From: Polynucleobacter sp. AP-Sving-400A-A2
GTDB lineage: Bacteria > Pseudomonadota > Gammaproteobacteria > Burkholderiales > Burkholderiaceae
Direction: 5' to 3'
Length of the DNA: 64,000 bases
NCBI RefSeq assembly: GCF_018688155.1
Contig: NZ_CP061312.1
Location: forward strand, 1,970,534 to 2,034,533
The notes under the pieces are model-generated. The model worked only from the letters and a program-made list of their open reading frames with translations. It was not told where the DNA came from and made no database searches. Made by a program: the position numbers and the translations under genes. Numbering within the stretch: the first letter of the stretch is position 1; each line of letters begins with the position of its first letter. Of this stretch, positions 47,550 through 56,898 are shown one piece after another.

Positions 47550-49844
47550 TTATGCTGCCTCTTTTGCCAGATTCATAAACAATATTGATACTTTTGCACC
47601 GATTACTTCTTCCGCCTGCATGCGGTTCCGGATTTCGATTTTGGCTCCGTGATCATCTACTATTTTCTTCACTACCGCCAATCCCAATCCAGTGCCCTTA
47701 CTCTTCGTTGTTACATAGGGCTCAAAGGCTCTTGCCAATATCTTAGCTGGAAAACCTGAACCACTATCACTTATTGTTAAACGCACCGCATTTTGAGGCA
47801 CACCATTCAATTCGCCATATGGCACTAATTCTGTTTTTACTTCAACCGGCTCAGATTGATGAACACCCTCAAGAGTAGCATCTTGGGCATTTTGCAAAAG
47901 ATTATGAATAATTTGTCTGAGTTGCGTTGGGTCACCCATAATATTTGGGGTACGTGGGTCTAGCTGGGTTTTTATGGGGCTTCCTTCATACAAACCCAGA
48001 ATCTCTTGCGTCAAAGTATTGATCGAAACGGGCCTCAGTTGCGGACTCGGCGTCTTGGCAAAGTCCCTGAAGTCATTCACCATTTGTTTCATGGCCTGCA
48101 CCTGTCCAATGATGGTTTCCGTACTACGGTTCATCATCTCTTCCTGCTCGGGACTCAATTTGCCGGCCAGCTTATGCTGTAGCCTCTCAGCGGAGAGCTG
48201 TATGGGGGTTAATGGATTCTTAATCTCATGGGCTAAACGTCTAGCTACCTCACTCCAAGCAATCGAGCGCTGTGCACTCACTACGTCAGTGATGTCATCA
48301 AACACCACCATGCGCAAATCTGCCGTCAATTCAGTGCCACGAATAAACAAAGTAACGCCAGATTCGTTTTCAAACTCGTTTGTACTATGAAGCTGAATCT
48401 GCTTTTGCCATACTGGTGCTGATGCATTTTTATCTTTTGCTGCTTGACCGCCCTCCATACCAACAGCTAGCTTCATGGTGGCAAAGCCCTCTTTAATGGC
48501 TTGATCAAACTCAATCAGGCTAGGGCTATCACTCAGAGGGCGTCCATCCATTTGCGTTAAATCTTGCCCAAAGATGCGATCAGCGCCGGCATTACTAGAA
48601 ACCATATTGAAGTTTTTATCAAAGATACAAACTCCGGCAGTTAAATTACCCAATACTGTTTCCAAAAATGATTTAGATTCTTGTAGGGAGTTTCTCGTAT
48701 CAGAAAGCTGACGGGTCATTACATTAAATTGACGCGTCAACATTCCTAACTCGTCACCCGTATCTAACTCGGGCTTAGGTGATAAATCGCCCTGAGCAAC
48801 AGCCTGCGTTCCCCTTAAAAGCATCAGCAGGGGCCGGGCCAGCTGACGGCCCAGAATTAAGGCCAAAGTAATTGCAACAAATAAGGCAAAGAACAAGGTT
48901 AAGGTCAGCGTACCCACAAACATTTTTCGCAAACCAGTCCGGCCCAATGACTTCTCTTGATAGTCACTATAGGCGGACTCAACCGCAACGATGTTCTTAG
49001 CTAACGGTCCAGGAATGAATCGCACTAGTTGTAAAAAATATTTATCGTCTACATCTTTGCCGGAGGCCTGTTTTTTACGAACAATCGGCACAATCGCTCT
49101 AACTCGATAACCGCGTTGGCCACCATCCACTTCAATTTGATCTATAAAAGTGGTTCCCTTCTTTTTAAAAGCCTCTGCAATTACTTCGGGGCCAGGCGCA
49201 GGAAAATATTTATTGGGGCGTGACTCGCTCGTCAATATGAGAGTACGTCCAACATTAAACAGGCTAACCTCTTGAATGCCAAACTGGTTTCGGGCTCTCA
49301 TCACTATGGCTGCAACCTGCTCTGAGCTAGTCCCTGAGGGCACTGCGACGATTTGCTCGGCAATATAATTACCCTCGGCCAGAATTTCTTCTTGAGCAAC
49401 TCGCAGAGTAACGCGCCCTAATTCAAGGCCCGCATCTAGTGCGGACTCTACTTGAACATCGAACCAGGTTTCAATGCTGCGGGATACGAACTGAAGAGAA
49501 ACTCCATACAAAATTAATCCCGGGACAACGCCAACCAAAGCAAAAATCATCGCCAACTTTGCCACTAGGCGCGTTCCAAAACGCCCTTTGCGCCAACGAA
49601 TCGCAATCACAATCACTAAGATCAAAATGACCAAAGTCAGACAAATTCCAATTACTACGTTCGCTGCATAGAGCCAAATAAAGTAGTTATCAAAAAACTC
49701 CGTATTGGATGTTGCAGCCGATAAGAGCCCCAACAATAACAGCGCAAAGGCGCCAATCAACACCATCGCAGTAGGTAGCGCACGTCTTTTCCAGGCATCT
49801 TTCTCAAACGCATTTGACCCAATGAAGTCTAAAGATATCTTCAT
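47550..49844 (-). CDS. ntrY: NtrY-like sensor histidine kinase
   Basis: 764 residues. Two N-terminal and two further membrane helices bracket a periplasmic sensor region, followed by HAMP (RPLLMLLRGTQAVAQGDLSPK), PAS, and the kinase core: His in RRLAHEIKNPLTPIQLSAERL, N box HNLLQNAQDATL, G1 ISDSGSGFP, G2 KGTGLGLAVVKKIV. Overlaps DUF4390 by 4 bp. Signal unknown; NtrY/X respond to nitrogen or redox state in other bacteria. Confidence 0.9.
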   Translation of the reverse strand: MKISLDFIGSNAFEKDAWKRRALPTAMVLIGAFALLLLGLLSAATSNTEFFDNYFIWLYAANVVIGICLTLVILILVIVIAIRWRKGRFGTRLVAKLAMIFALVGVVPGLILYGVSLQFVSRSIETWFDVQVESALDAGLELGRVTLRVAQEEILAEGNYIAEQIVAVPSGTSSEQVAAIVMRARNQFGIQEVSLFNVGRTLILTSESRPNKYFPAPGPEVIAEAFKKKGTTFIDQIEVDGGQRGYRVRAIVPIVRKKQASGKDVDDKYFLQLVRFIPGPLAKNIVAVESAYSDYQEKSLGRTGLRKMFVGTLTLTLFFALFVAITLALILGRQLARPLLMLLRGTQAVAQGDLSPKPELDTGDELGMLTRQFNVMTRQLSDTRNSLQESKSFLETVLGNLTAGVCIFDKNFNMVSSNAGADRIFGQDLTQMDGRPLSDSPSLIEFDQAIKEGFATMKLAVGMEGGQAAKDKNASAPVWQKQIQLHSTNEFENESGVTLFIRGTELTADLRMVVFDDITDVVSAQRSIAWSEVARRLAHEIKNPLTPIQLSAERLQHKLAGKLSPEQEEMMNRSTETIIGQVQAMKQMVNDFRDFAKTPSPQLRPVSINTLTQEILGLYEGSPIKTQLDPRTPNIMGDPTQLRQIIHNLLQNAQDATLEGVHQSEPVEVKTELVPYGELNGVPQNAVRLTISDSGSGFPAKILARAFEPYVTTKSKGTGLGLAVVKKIVDDHGAKIEIRNRMQAEEVIGAKVSILFMNLAKEAA

Positions 49845-50422
49845 CGTTTAATCAAGTTAGGGCCGTTTGGTGAAAACGGAAAGCGCACCCAGTCGCTTGA
49901 GATATTCCAATCGCGATTGTTGAGCGCATTTACCTGAAATGGCTTGGGCAACTTACTTAAGTCCAAACTCATTCTTAATGCTGCAGTGTAAGACTTGCTC
50001 GAATCAATTTGACTGCCATCAATTACACGCCAACCCCCAATGCTTCCCACGGCCTGCAAGGCCTCAAATATCGTGTTCGCAGAAAAGGCAAAGCCTTCAG
50101 AAGCAATGCGGTATTGCTGAGTCATTGGCTGATAAGAAAGGCGTATTGATCGCTGAGCAAGCGCAGGCTTTTCATCAAACCAATACCAACGCGACCGCGT
50201 TAAATCAAACTCAGTTTGAAAATATAAAACAACGCCTTTTTGAACAGCGTCTTCTAAGCCTGGCGTCAACTCAATCTTAAATGTGGCATTCAAAAGCCAA
50301 TCGTTATCCACCCGCTCCAGATCGGCAGTTTTGAGCTTGATTCCCTCTGCACTTGCCGCGACAGAAAATAGGCTCAGAGCCATCAAGACACAAAGGGTGA
50401 ATTGTTTAATGCCTTGGCTCAT
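49841..50422 (-). CDS. DUF4390 protein, exported
   Basis: 193 residues with a signal peptide (LCVLMALSLFSVAASAEG). The DUF4390 pattern VLYFQTEFDLTRSRWYWFDEKPA and RLSYQPMTQQYRI is visible. Always placed between rsmB and ntrY in Burkholderiales, here with 4-bp overlaps on both sides. May act as the periplasmic partner of NtrY, which is inference. Confidence 0.85.
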   Translation of the reverse strand: MSQGIKQFTLCVLMALSLFSVAASAEGIKLKTADLERVDNDWLLNATFKIELTPGLEDAVQKGVVLYFQTEFDLTRSRWYWFDEKPALAQRSIRLSYQPMTQQYRIASEGFAFSANTIFEALQAVGSIGGWRVIDGSQIDSSKSYTAALRMSLDLSKLPKPFQVNALNNRDWNISSDWVRFPFSPNGPNLIKR

Positions 50423-51732
50423 GGCCCATTTTTCTTAAACAAAGCATAGTAAAAACCGTCATTTAGCTCGGCAGGCAAAATTTGCCCAGGTGCGCTTAAT
50501 CGTAATGCATCAGCATGCTCTGCAGCAAACCACGTCGCCTGCTCCTCACCCTCCTCCGGGAACACAGAGCAAGTTACATATAAAAGTGTGCCGCCGATCT
50601 TTAGGGTCTTCCAGGCTTGCTCCAAAATAGCACGTTGCCTCAGTTGCAAAGCCTTAATATCGGCCTCACGCCGCAAAAAAGGAATATCCGGATGCCTTGC
50701 AACAATGCCCGAGGCAGAGCAAGGTGCATCCAAAAGAATTTTGTCAAATAACTTGCCATCCCACCATGCTACCTTTGAGGCATCGCCGCGCACTACACGA
50801 ACGTCATCAGACTGCAGACGTAAGCGATCTAAGTTGCCCCCAATTTTTCCCAGGCGCTCGCCGTCTAGTTCCAAAGCAGTCATATCGCATTGCGCCAACT
50901 CTAGTAAGTGGGCGGTTTTTCCACCCGGTGCAGCACAGGCATCCAATATGCGCTCACCCGGTTTTGGATCCAGCAATACAGCCGCAATTTGTGCGCCCGC
51001 ATCTTGAACAGAAACCGCGCCACTATAAAAGCCCGGTAAGTCTGAAACTGGTACCGCCTCGTGCAATAACAAAGCAGAATCCAATGTGACCCCAGCAATA
51101 CTATCAATTGGCTCAGCTGCGATACCAGCCTCGTGCAATAACTTTTGATATTCCTTACGCGTATGTTGTTGCGCATTTACCCGCAAAATCAAGGGGGCTC
51201 GTTGAGCCTGCTGAATCAGCATGGCTTGCCAAGCCTTTGAATAGTTTCGCTTCAAGCTAGCTCGCCACCAGGGCGGGAAAAACATCGGAATGGGGTCTGG
51301 TGAGTAAGGCTTTTCATTCTCAGTCTGCACCGCGAGACTCACCTTACGAAGTACTGCATTCACCAGGCCCTTGGCATACATCGTAGGCTCATATTCACTA
51401 CAAGCTTTTACAGCTTGGTCAACGATCGTATGCGCTGCATAACCCTTGCCATCAGATCCACTTTGCAAAAATAAAGCAATCGCAACACTTAATAAGTACT
51501 CTACCTCTAGCGGGGGCGTCTTTGGAATAAATTGTTGAATGAATTCGTGTGATCTCACCCACTTACGCAAGGCATCAAATGTGAGGCTTTGAACAATAGG
51601 TCGCTCATGGGCATCTAGCTGATCTAATACTTCCGTGAGTGATCGACCTACCATCACCTCACCGATTGCTTGGGCAGAAATAGTGATTGCCTCTGATAGC
51701 GGAAGACTACGTGGTATTTTTTGATCGGTCAA
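50419..51732 (-). CDS. rsmB: 16S rRNA (cytosine-967-C5)-methyltransferase
   Basis: 437 residues: NusB-like N-terminal domain, then an RsmB methyltransferase with SAM motif ILDACAAPGGKTAHLLEL, catalytic Cys in LDAPCSASGIVARHPDI, and second Cys in YVTCSVFPEEGE. One base separates it from fmt. Confidence 0.93.
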   Translation of the reverse strand: MTDQKIPRSLPLSEAITISAQAIGEVMVGRSLTEVLDQLDAHERPIVQSLTFDALRKWVRSHEFIQQFIPKTPPLEVEYLLSVAIALFLQSGSDGKGYAAHTIVDQAVKACSEYEPTMYAKGLVNAVLRKVSLAVQTENEKPYSPDPIPMFFPPWWRASLKRNYSKAWQAMLIQQAQRAPLILRVNAQQHTRKEYQKLLHEAGIAAEPIDSIAGVTLDSALLLHEAVPVSDLPGFYSGAVSVQDAGAQIAAVLLDPKPGERILDACAAPGGKTAHLLELAQCDMTALELDGERLGKIGGNLDRLRLQSDDVRVVRGDASKVAWWDGKLFDKILLDAPCSASGIVARHPDIPFLRREADIKALQLRQRAILEQAWKTLKIGGTLLYVTCSVFPEEGEEQATWFAAEHADALRLSAPGQILPAELNDGFYYALFKKNGP

Positions 51733-51733
51733 A

Positions 51734-52729
51734 TTACTCTTTCTTGAACTGCATTATTTTTTCCTGCGTACGATAGCCCTGCAAACAAGTACTCGCGCTA
51801 ATCTTTTTTCCGCCAGGCTTTTGCATCTCTAAGATTTCAATCGCGCTATCTCCACACTGAACATACACACCATCTTCACTAAAGCCTAAGACCTGTCCTG
51901 GGGCGGCATCTTGGTATATTTCTGACTTACAAGGCAAACAAGAGTTCCAAAATTTCATTTGCTCACCATTCAAACTGCTGGTGGATCCAGGAAATGGATT
52001 GAATGCTCGAATACGTCGATCGATTTCTATGGCACTTAACTGCCAATCAATTTCTGCCTCACTCTTTAATATTTTTTCTGCGTAAGTCACGCCATCTACA
52101 GGCTGCGGAGTTCTTGCGATCGCGATGCCTTCGCTTAAGTCATTCAGAGTATTAACCATCAACTCGGCACCTAAGGCTGCTAAACGGTCATGAAGTGATG
52201 CACTAGTTTCTTGAGGTGTGATTTTTAAATCGCCAACCAGAACGGTGTCGCCAGTATCGAGACCCGCATCCATTTGCATGATGCTCACACCTGTACTGGC
52301 GTCACCGCTTTCTATGGCACGCTGTATCGGCGCTGCACCTCGCCACCTTGGCAGGACAGAGGCGTGAATATTAAAGCAACCATATCTACCGTTCTGAGAA
52401 GCAAGATCAAGAATGGCTTGGGGAAGAATCAGTCCGTAAGCAACAACTACCATTACATCAAAATCAATGTCGGATAAATATTGAAACGCCTCTTGCGCTG
52501 CCGCTCTTTTCTGCAGGTCTGCATGATTCTGCTTGAGCGTTTCAGGTTGCAATACCGGAAGATTTTTCTCTTGTGCAAATGCTTTTACGGGACTTGCTTG
52601 AAGATGCATGCCGCGACCTGCGCGACGATCTGGCTGGGTTAGGGCCAGAACAATTTGATGGCCAGAATTTTCTATTGCACGCATTGCTCGTGCAGCAAAC
52701 TCCGGGGTGCCAGCAAAAACAATTTTCAT
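51734..52729 (-). CDS. fmt: methionyl-tRNA formyltransferase
   Basis: 331 residues. IVFAGTPEFAARAMRAI at the start, the formyl-folate site LPRWRGAAPIQRAIESGD with catalytic Asn in CFNIHASVLPRWRG, and an OB-fold C-terminus. Formylates initiator Met-tRNA. Follows def by 7 bp, the standard pairing. Confidence 0.95.
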   Translation of the reverse strand: MKIVFAGTPEFAARAMRAIENSGHQIVLALTQPDRRAGRGMHLQASPVKAFAQEKNLPVLQPETLKQNHADLQKRAAAQEAFQYLSDIDFDVMVVVAYGLILPQAILDLASQNGRYGCFNIHASVLPRWRGAAPIQRAIESGDASTGVSIMQMDAGLDTGDTVLVGDLKITPQETSASLHDRLAALGAELMVNTLNDLSEGIAIARTPQPVDGVTYAEKILKSEAEIDWQLSAIEIDRRIRAFNPFPGSTSSLNGEQMKFWNSCLPCKSEIYQDAAPGQVLGFSEDGVYVQCGDSAIEILEMQKPGGKKISASTCLQGYRTQEKIMQFKKE

Positions 52730-52736
52730 TGGGCGC

Positions 52737-53252
52737 TTAGCGCTCGCCTACTAATTCTTTTGCGCGCTTTTTCATTTTGAGGGAAATGCGATTACGCTTC
52801 AACATAGAGAGGTACTCAACAAATACCTTGCCTTGCAAGTGGTCCATCTCATGCTGCAAACAAACTGCTAACAAGCCGTCTGCCTCGACTTCAAATTCTT
52901 TGCCGTTGATATCAAGCGCCTTAACTCGTACGACTGCTGGGCGATCTACTTCATCATAATATTCAGGTACAGAGAGACAGCCCTCGCGCCAAGATTTTTT
53001 TTCTGGGCTTGCCCAAACTAATTCTGGATTAATAAACACCATGAGCTGATCTTGATTGTCAGAAATATCGATTACCACTATGCGCTCATGAATATCTACC
53101 TGGGTTGCAGCTAAACCAACTCCGGGGGCCTCATACATGGTCTCGGCCATATCGGCCACAATTTTTTTGATGCGTGCATCTACCAGCGCTACGGGTTTGG
53201 CAACCATATGTAGGCGTGGATCTGGATAACAAAGGACGGTTAATAAAGCCAT
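52737..53252 (-). CDS. def: peptide deformylase
   Basis: 171 residues. Metal motifs [15 protein letters not shown] and QHEMDHLQG. Removes the formyl group from nascent proteins. The frame opens at 53333, but the ATG at 53252 ([14 protein letters not shown]) begins the conserved region. Divergent from dprA with a 71-bp gap. Confidence 0.94.
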   Translation of the reverse strand: MALLTVLCYPDPRLHMVAKPVALVDARIKKIVADMAETMYEAPGVGLAATQVDIHERIVVIDISDNQDQLMVFINPELVWASPEKKSWREGCLSVPEYYDEVDRPAVVRVKALDINGKEFEVEADGLLAVCLQHEMDHLQGKVFVEYLSMLKRNRISLKMKKRAKELVGER

Positions 53253-53323
53253 ATCGGAATTATCCAACAGAGTAAACAGACTGTCCCGATAGTTCTTTGC
53301 AGCCCCATGCTGAAAATTGCCAT

Positions 53324-54022
53324 ATGCGCACACCTAAAAATCTAAACATCATCCAAATTCACCGAAATACCCCCGACTACCCAGCTCGTCTATTGGATTT
53401 ATCTGATCCGCCCAATTCACTCTATATATATGGGGATATACGCGTATTGGATTTACCCATGATTGCCATTGTGGGGTCACGCGCCGCCAGCCCGGAAGGG
53501 ATCAGGAATGCTTACTATTTTGCGCAAGCTCTATCTGCCGAGGGTTATCTTGTTATTTCGGGACTTGCCAGGGGTGTTGATGGGGCTGCTCACCGAGGTG
53601 CACTTGGGCAAAATCAGGAGCATCGAACCTTAGCAGTGTGTGGTAGTGGGCTAGATATTGTGTATCCACGAGAGCATTTGGGTCTGGCCCAAGCTATCGC
53701 CAACAGCGGGCTCTTAGTGTCTGAGCTAGCTCCAGGTCTGGGACCAAAAGCTTGGCACTTCCCGCGCAGGAACCGCATCATTGCGGCCTTGTCCCTTGGA
53801 ATACTCGTGATTGAGGCGGCCGAGCGCTCTGGCTCGCTCATTACAGCTAGGCTAGGTTGTGAGCTTGGTCGTGAGATTTTTGCGATTCCTGGGTCAATAC
53901 ACAGCCCACTTTCTAGGGGCTGCCATCAACTACTGCAGCAAGGCGCCAAGCTAGTTCAATCCCCGCAAGACATCCTCGAGGAGCTGCCAAAATGGCCAAA
54001 AACCTCATTTAAAGATATTTAA
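53324..54022 (+). CDS. dprA: minimal DprA/Smf DNA-processing protein
   Basis: 232 residues from ATG 53324. Only the Rossmann-fold core is present: [87 protein letters not shown]. The N-terminal SAM and C-terminal winged-helix domains found in many DprA proteins are missing; an in-frame stop 51 bp before the ATG rules out a longer N-terminus. DprA loads RecA on transforming DNA. Confidence 0.85.
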   Translation: MRTPKNLNIIQIHRNTPDYPARLLDLSDPPNSLYIYGDIRVLDLPMIAIVGSRAASPEGIRNAYYFAQALSAEGYLVISGLARGVDGAAHRGALGQNQEHRTLAVCGSGLDIVYPREHLGLAQAIANSGLLVSELAPGLGPKAWHFPRRNRIIAALSLGILVIEAAERSGSLITARLGCELGREIFAIPGSIHSPLSRGCHQLLQQGAKLVQSPQDILEELPKWPKTSFKDI

Positions 54023-54089
54023 AGTACTATTTTATAAAAATAGAGGCTTTAATAGAGCCTCGCTAAAGCCCCAAAAATGAGGTTTTTGG
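53996..54089. repeat. nested inverted repeats at the dprA 3' end
   Basis: A 15-bp perfect outer pair (CCAAAAACCTCATTT at 53996-54010 and its complement at 54075-54089) encloses two small hairpins, CTATTTT-ATA-AAAATAG and GAGGCT-TTAATAG-AGCCTC. The left arm is inside the dprA coding region. A large branched fold is possible; it could be a terminator or a structured mRNA 3' end. Confidence 0.7.
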
Positions 54090-54219
54090 ACTTTTGTCAA
54101 TTTATCGGTTAATAATAAAAAAGGGGGTGTGGAAAAGGTCTGGCCAAGATCTGGTTTAAATTGGTCACCCGTTTTCACCCATAAAAACATCATTTCAAGC
54201 TCAAATTTAGGCAAAACGC

Positions 54220-56898
54220 GTGGCAACTAAAGCATCTACCAAAAAAAGCAGCTCCAAGACTTCAAGCGTTGATCACCCTAAAACTCTGATCATTGCGGAG
54301 AAACCCTCCGTCGCGAATGACATTGCCAAGGCCTTGGGTGGCTTCACTAAATATGAGGACTATTTTGAAAACGATGACTTTGTTATCTCCTCTGCAGTTG
54401 GCCATCTATTGGAGATTGCCGCACCTGAAGAATTTGATGTCAAACGTGGCAAATGGTCGTTTGCAAATCTTCCAGTTGTGCCGCCCTATTTTGACTTACG
54501 CCCGATCGCTAAAACTGAATCGCGACTGAAGGTATTGCAAAAACTGATTAAGCGCAAAGACATCAACCAACTCATTAACGCTTGTGACGCGGGTCGCGAA
54601 GGCGAGTTGATCTTCCGCTTAATTGCACAGCATGCAAAAGCACCGCAGGCTATTAAACGGCTCTGGCTGCAATCCATGACGCCAGCAGCCATTCGAGATG
54701 GCTTTGCCTCCCTGCGCAGCGATACTGATATGCAACCCCTCGCAGATGCGGCACGCTGCCGCTCAGAGGCAGATTGGCTAGTTGGTATCAACGGTACTCG
54801 CGCTATGACAGCATTCAACAGCAAGAGTGGCGGATTCTTTCTCACAACAGTCGGTCGCGTACAGACGCCAACACTATCAATCGTAGTTGAGCGTGAAGAG
54901 CTCATTCGAAAATTTATCTCCAAAGACTATTGGGAGGTGAAGGCGGAATTTATTGCTGCGGCCGGCGTATACGAAGGACGTTGGTTTGATCCTAAATTCA
55001 AGAAAGATACTGCGGCTCCAGATGCACGCGAGAATCGTCTCTGGAGTGAAGCTGCCGCACAAAGTATCGTGGCTGCGTGTCGCGATAAAAAAGCGAGCGT
55101 TAAAGAAGAAGCCAAACCAGCAACTCAATTAGCACCCCAACTGTTTGATTTAACGAGCCTGCAACGTGAAGCAAATGCACGCTTTGGCTTCTCTGCTAAA
55201 AATACTTTGGGCTTGGCCCAAGCGCTTTACGAGCGCCATAAAGTGCTGACCTATCCACGTACTGATGCCAAGGCCTTGCCTGAAGATTATTTAGATACCG
55301 TGAAACAGACCATGGAAAATTTGGCTGAAAACTCACAAGAATATCGTTCGTTCGCCAAACAAATCTTACAAGGTGATCCCAAGGATCCAAAAGCTAAGGC
55401 AGGATATGGCTGGATCAAACCGAACAAACGTATCTTTGATAACTCGAAAATATCTGATCACTTTGCGATCATTCCTACCCTAGAGTCTCCAAAGACCCTC
55501 AGTGAGCCAGAACAAAAACTGTATGACTTGGTCGTCCGTCGCTTCTTGGCAGTGTTTTATCCTGCAGCCGAATTCCGCGTCACTACTCGCATCACCGAGG
55601 CGTCGGGACATCACTTTAAAACTGAAGGTCGCGTACTAGTCACACCAGGTTGGCTGACGGTATACGGCAGATCCAATCAAGCAGATGATGAATTAGTAGC
55701 CGTGCAAGAAGGCGAAACCGTCCAAAACGAATCTATTGCGGCGATCCCATTAAAAACCAAACCGCCAGCGCGCTATACCGAAGCAACTTTGTTATCGGCA
55801 ATGGAGAGTGCTGGCAAATGGGTAGATGACGATGACATGCGTGAAGCGATGGCCGAAAAAGGCTTGGGCACACCTGCAACCCGTGCCGCCATTATTGAAG
55901 GCCTGCTGGCAGAGCGATATATGGTGCGCGAAGCACGTGAGCTAATACCAACTGCTAAGGCCTTCCAATTGATGACGCTCTTGCGCGGCTTAGATGTTGA
56001 AGAATTAACCAGGCCCGATCTCACGGGCAGCTGGGAAAATAAACTCTCCCTGATTGAGCGTGGTGAGATGAATCGCGATACCTTCATGCAAGAAATTGCG
56101 CAGATGACGCAACGCATCGTCAAACGCGCTAAAGAGTATGACAGCGATACCATACCCGGCGACTATGCGACTATGTCTACGCCGTGCCCTCACTGCAAAG
56201 GCGCTGTTAAAGAAAACTACCGCCGCTTTGCATGTGAGAAGTGTGGATTTACAATTAGCAAAACTCCAGGTGGCCGCGCCTTTGAATACCCTGAGGTAGA
56301 AGAGCTGCTGCGTGAAAAAACTATTGGGCCACTGCAAGGGTTCCGCAGCAAAATAGGTAGGCCATTTGCAGCCATTATTAAGTTGAGTGAAATCCCTGAA
56401 GATGATGCTGATTATCCGAACGCAGGCTTTAAGCTTGAGTTTGATTTTGGCAACACTCAAGAGGATGAGTCCGAGGCAATCGACTTTACTGGCCGACAGG
56501 CTTTAGGCGTATGTCCAAAGTGTTCTGGTGCTGTATACGAAGATGGTATGCGCTACTTGTGCGAAAGAAATACCGGTCCAGATAAGTCATGTGATTTCAA
56601 AACCGGTAAGGTTGTTTTACAACAAGAAATTTCTGCTGAGCAAGTTCAAAAATTGCTGACCGAAGGTAAAACCGATTTGCTAACCAACTTCAAATCTAAC
56701 CGAACTGGCCGTGGGTTTAAGGCTTATCTTGCCTTGGGCTCAGATGGCAAGATTGGTTTTGAGTTTGAGGCTAAAGCGCCCAAAGCAGGTGCTGATGCTA
56801 AAGCGCCAGCAAAGAAACGTGCAGGCGCCAGTGCTGCCACCAAGTCTGCAGCAAAACCTAAACGTGCCAGCAAGGCGAAGTCATCTTCGAGCACTTGA
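54220..56898 (+). CDS. topB: DNA topoisomerase III (type IA)
   Basis: 892 residues, GTG start. TOPRIM domain KTLIIAEKPSVANDIAKALGG and NACDAGREGELIFRLI, active-site Tyr in VLTYPRTDAKALPEDY, TTVGRVQTPTLSIV, then C-terminal zinc-ribbon-like modules CPHCKGAVKENYRRFACEKC and CPKCSGAVYEDGMRY. The AEKPS and DAGREGEL forms are those of topoisomerase III rather than TopA. The Lys/Ala/Ser-rich tail of about 57 codons overlaps the convergent mnmC-like gene by 175 bp. Confidence 0.92.
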   Translation: MATKASTKKSSSKTSSVDHPKTLIIAEKPSVANDIAKALGGFTKYEDYFENDDFVISSAVGHLLEIAAPEEFDVKRGKWSFANLPVVPPYFDLRPIAKTESRLKVLQKLIKRKDINQLINACDAGREGELIFRLIAQHAKAPQAIKRLWLQSMTPAAIRDGFASLRSDTDMQPLADAARCRSEADWLVGINGTRAMTAFNSKSGGFFLTTVGRVQTPTLSIVVEREELIRKFISKDYWEVKAEFIAAAGVYEGRWFDPKFKKDTAAPDARENRLWSEAAAQSIVAACRDKKASVKEEAKPATQLAPQLFDLTSLQREANARFGFSAKNTLGLAQALYERHKVLTYPRTDAKALPEDYLDTVKQTMENLAENSQEYRSFAKQILQGDPKDPKAKAGYGWIKPNKRIFDNSKISDHFAIIPTLESPKTLSEPEQKLYDLVVRRFLAVFYPAAEFRVTTRITEASGHHFKTEGRVLVTPGWLTVYGRSNQADDELVAVQEGETVQNESIAAIPLKTKPPARYTEATLLSAMESAGKWVDDDDMREAMAEKGLGTPATRAAIIEGLLAERYMVREARELIPTAKAFQLMTLLRGLDVEELTRPDLTGSWENKLSLIERGEMNRDTFMQEIAQMTQRIVKRAKEYDSDTIPGDYATMSTPCPHCKGAVKENYRRFACEKCGFTISKTPGGRAFEYPEVEELLREKTIGPLQGFRSKIGRPFAAIIKLSEIPEDDADYPNAGFKLEFDFGNTQEDESEAIDFTGRQALGVCPKCSGAVYEDGMRYLCERNTGPDKSCDFKTGKVVLQQEISAEQVQKLLTEGKTDLLTNFKSNRTGRGFKAYLALGSDGKIGFEFEAKAPKAGADAKAPAKKRAGASAATKSAAKPKRASKAKSSSST

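Noticed and set aside
54220..56898. Calling this gene topA
   Set aside because: The AEKPSVA and DAGREGEL motifs fit topoisomerase III; TopA has a DPDREGE form.
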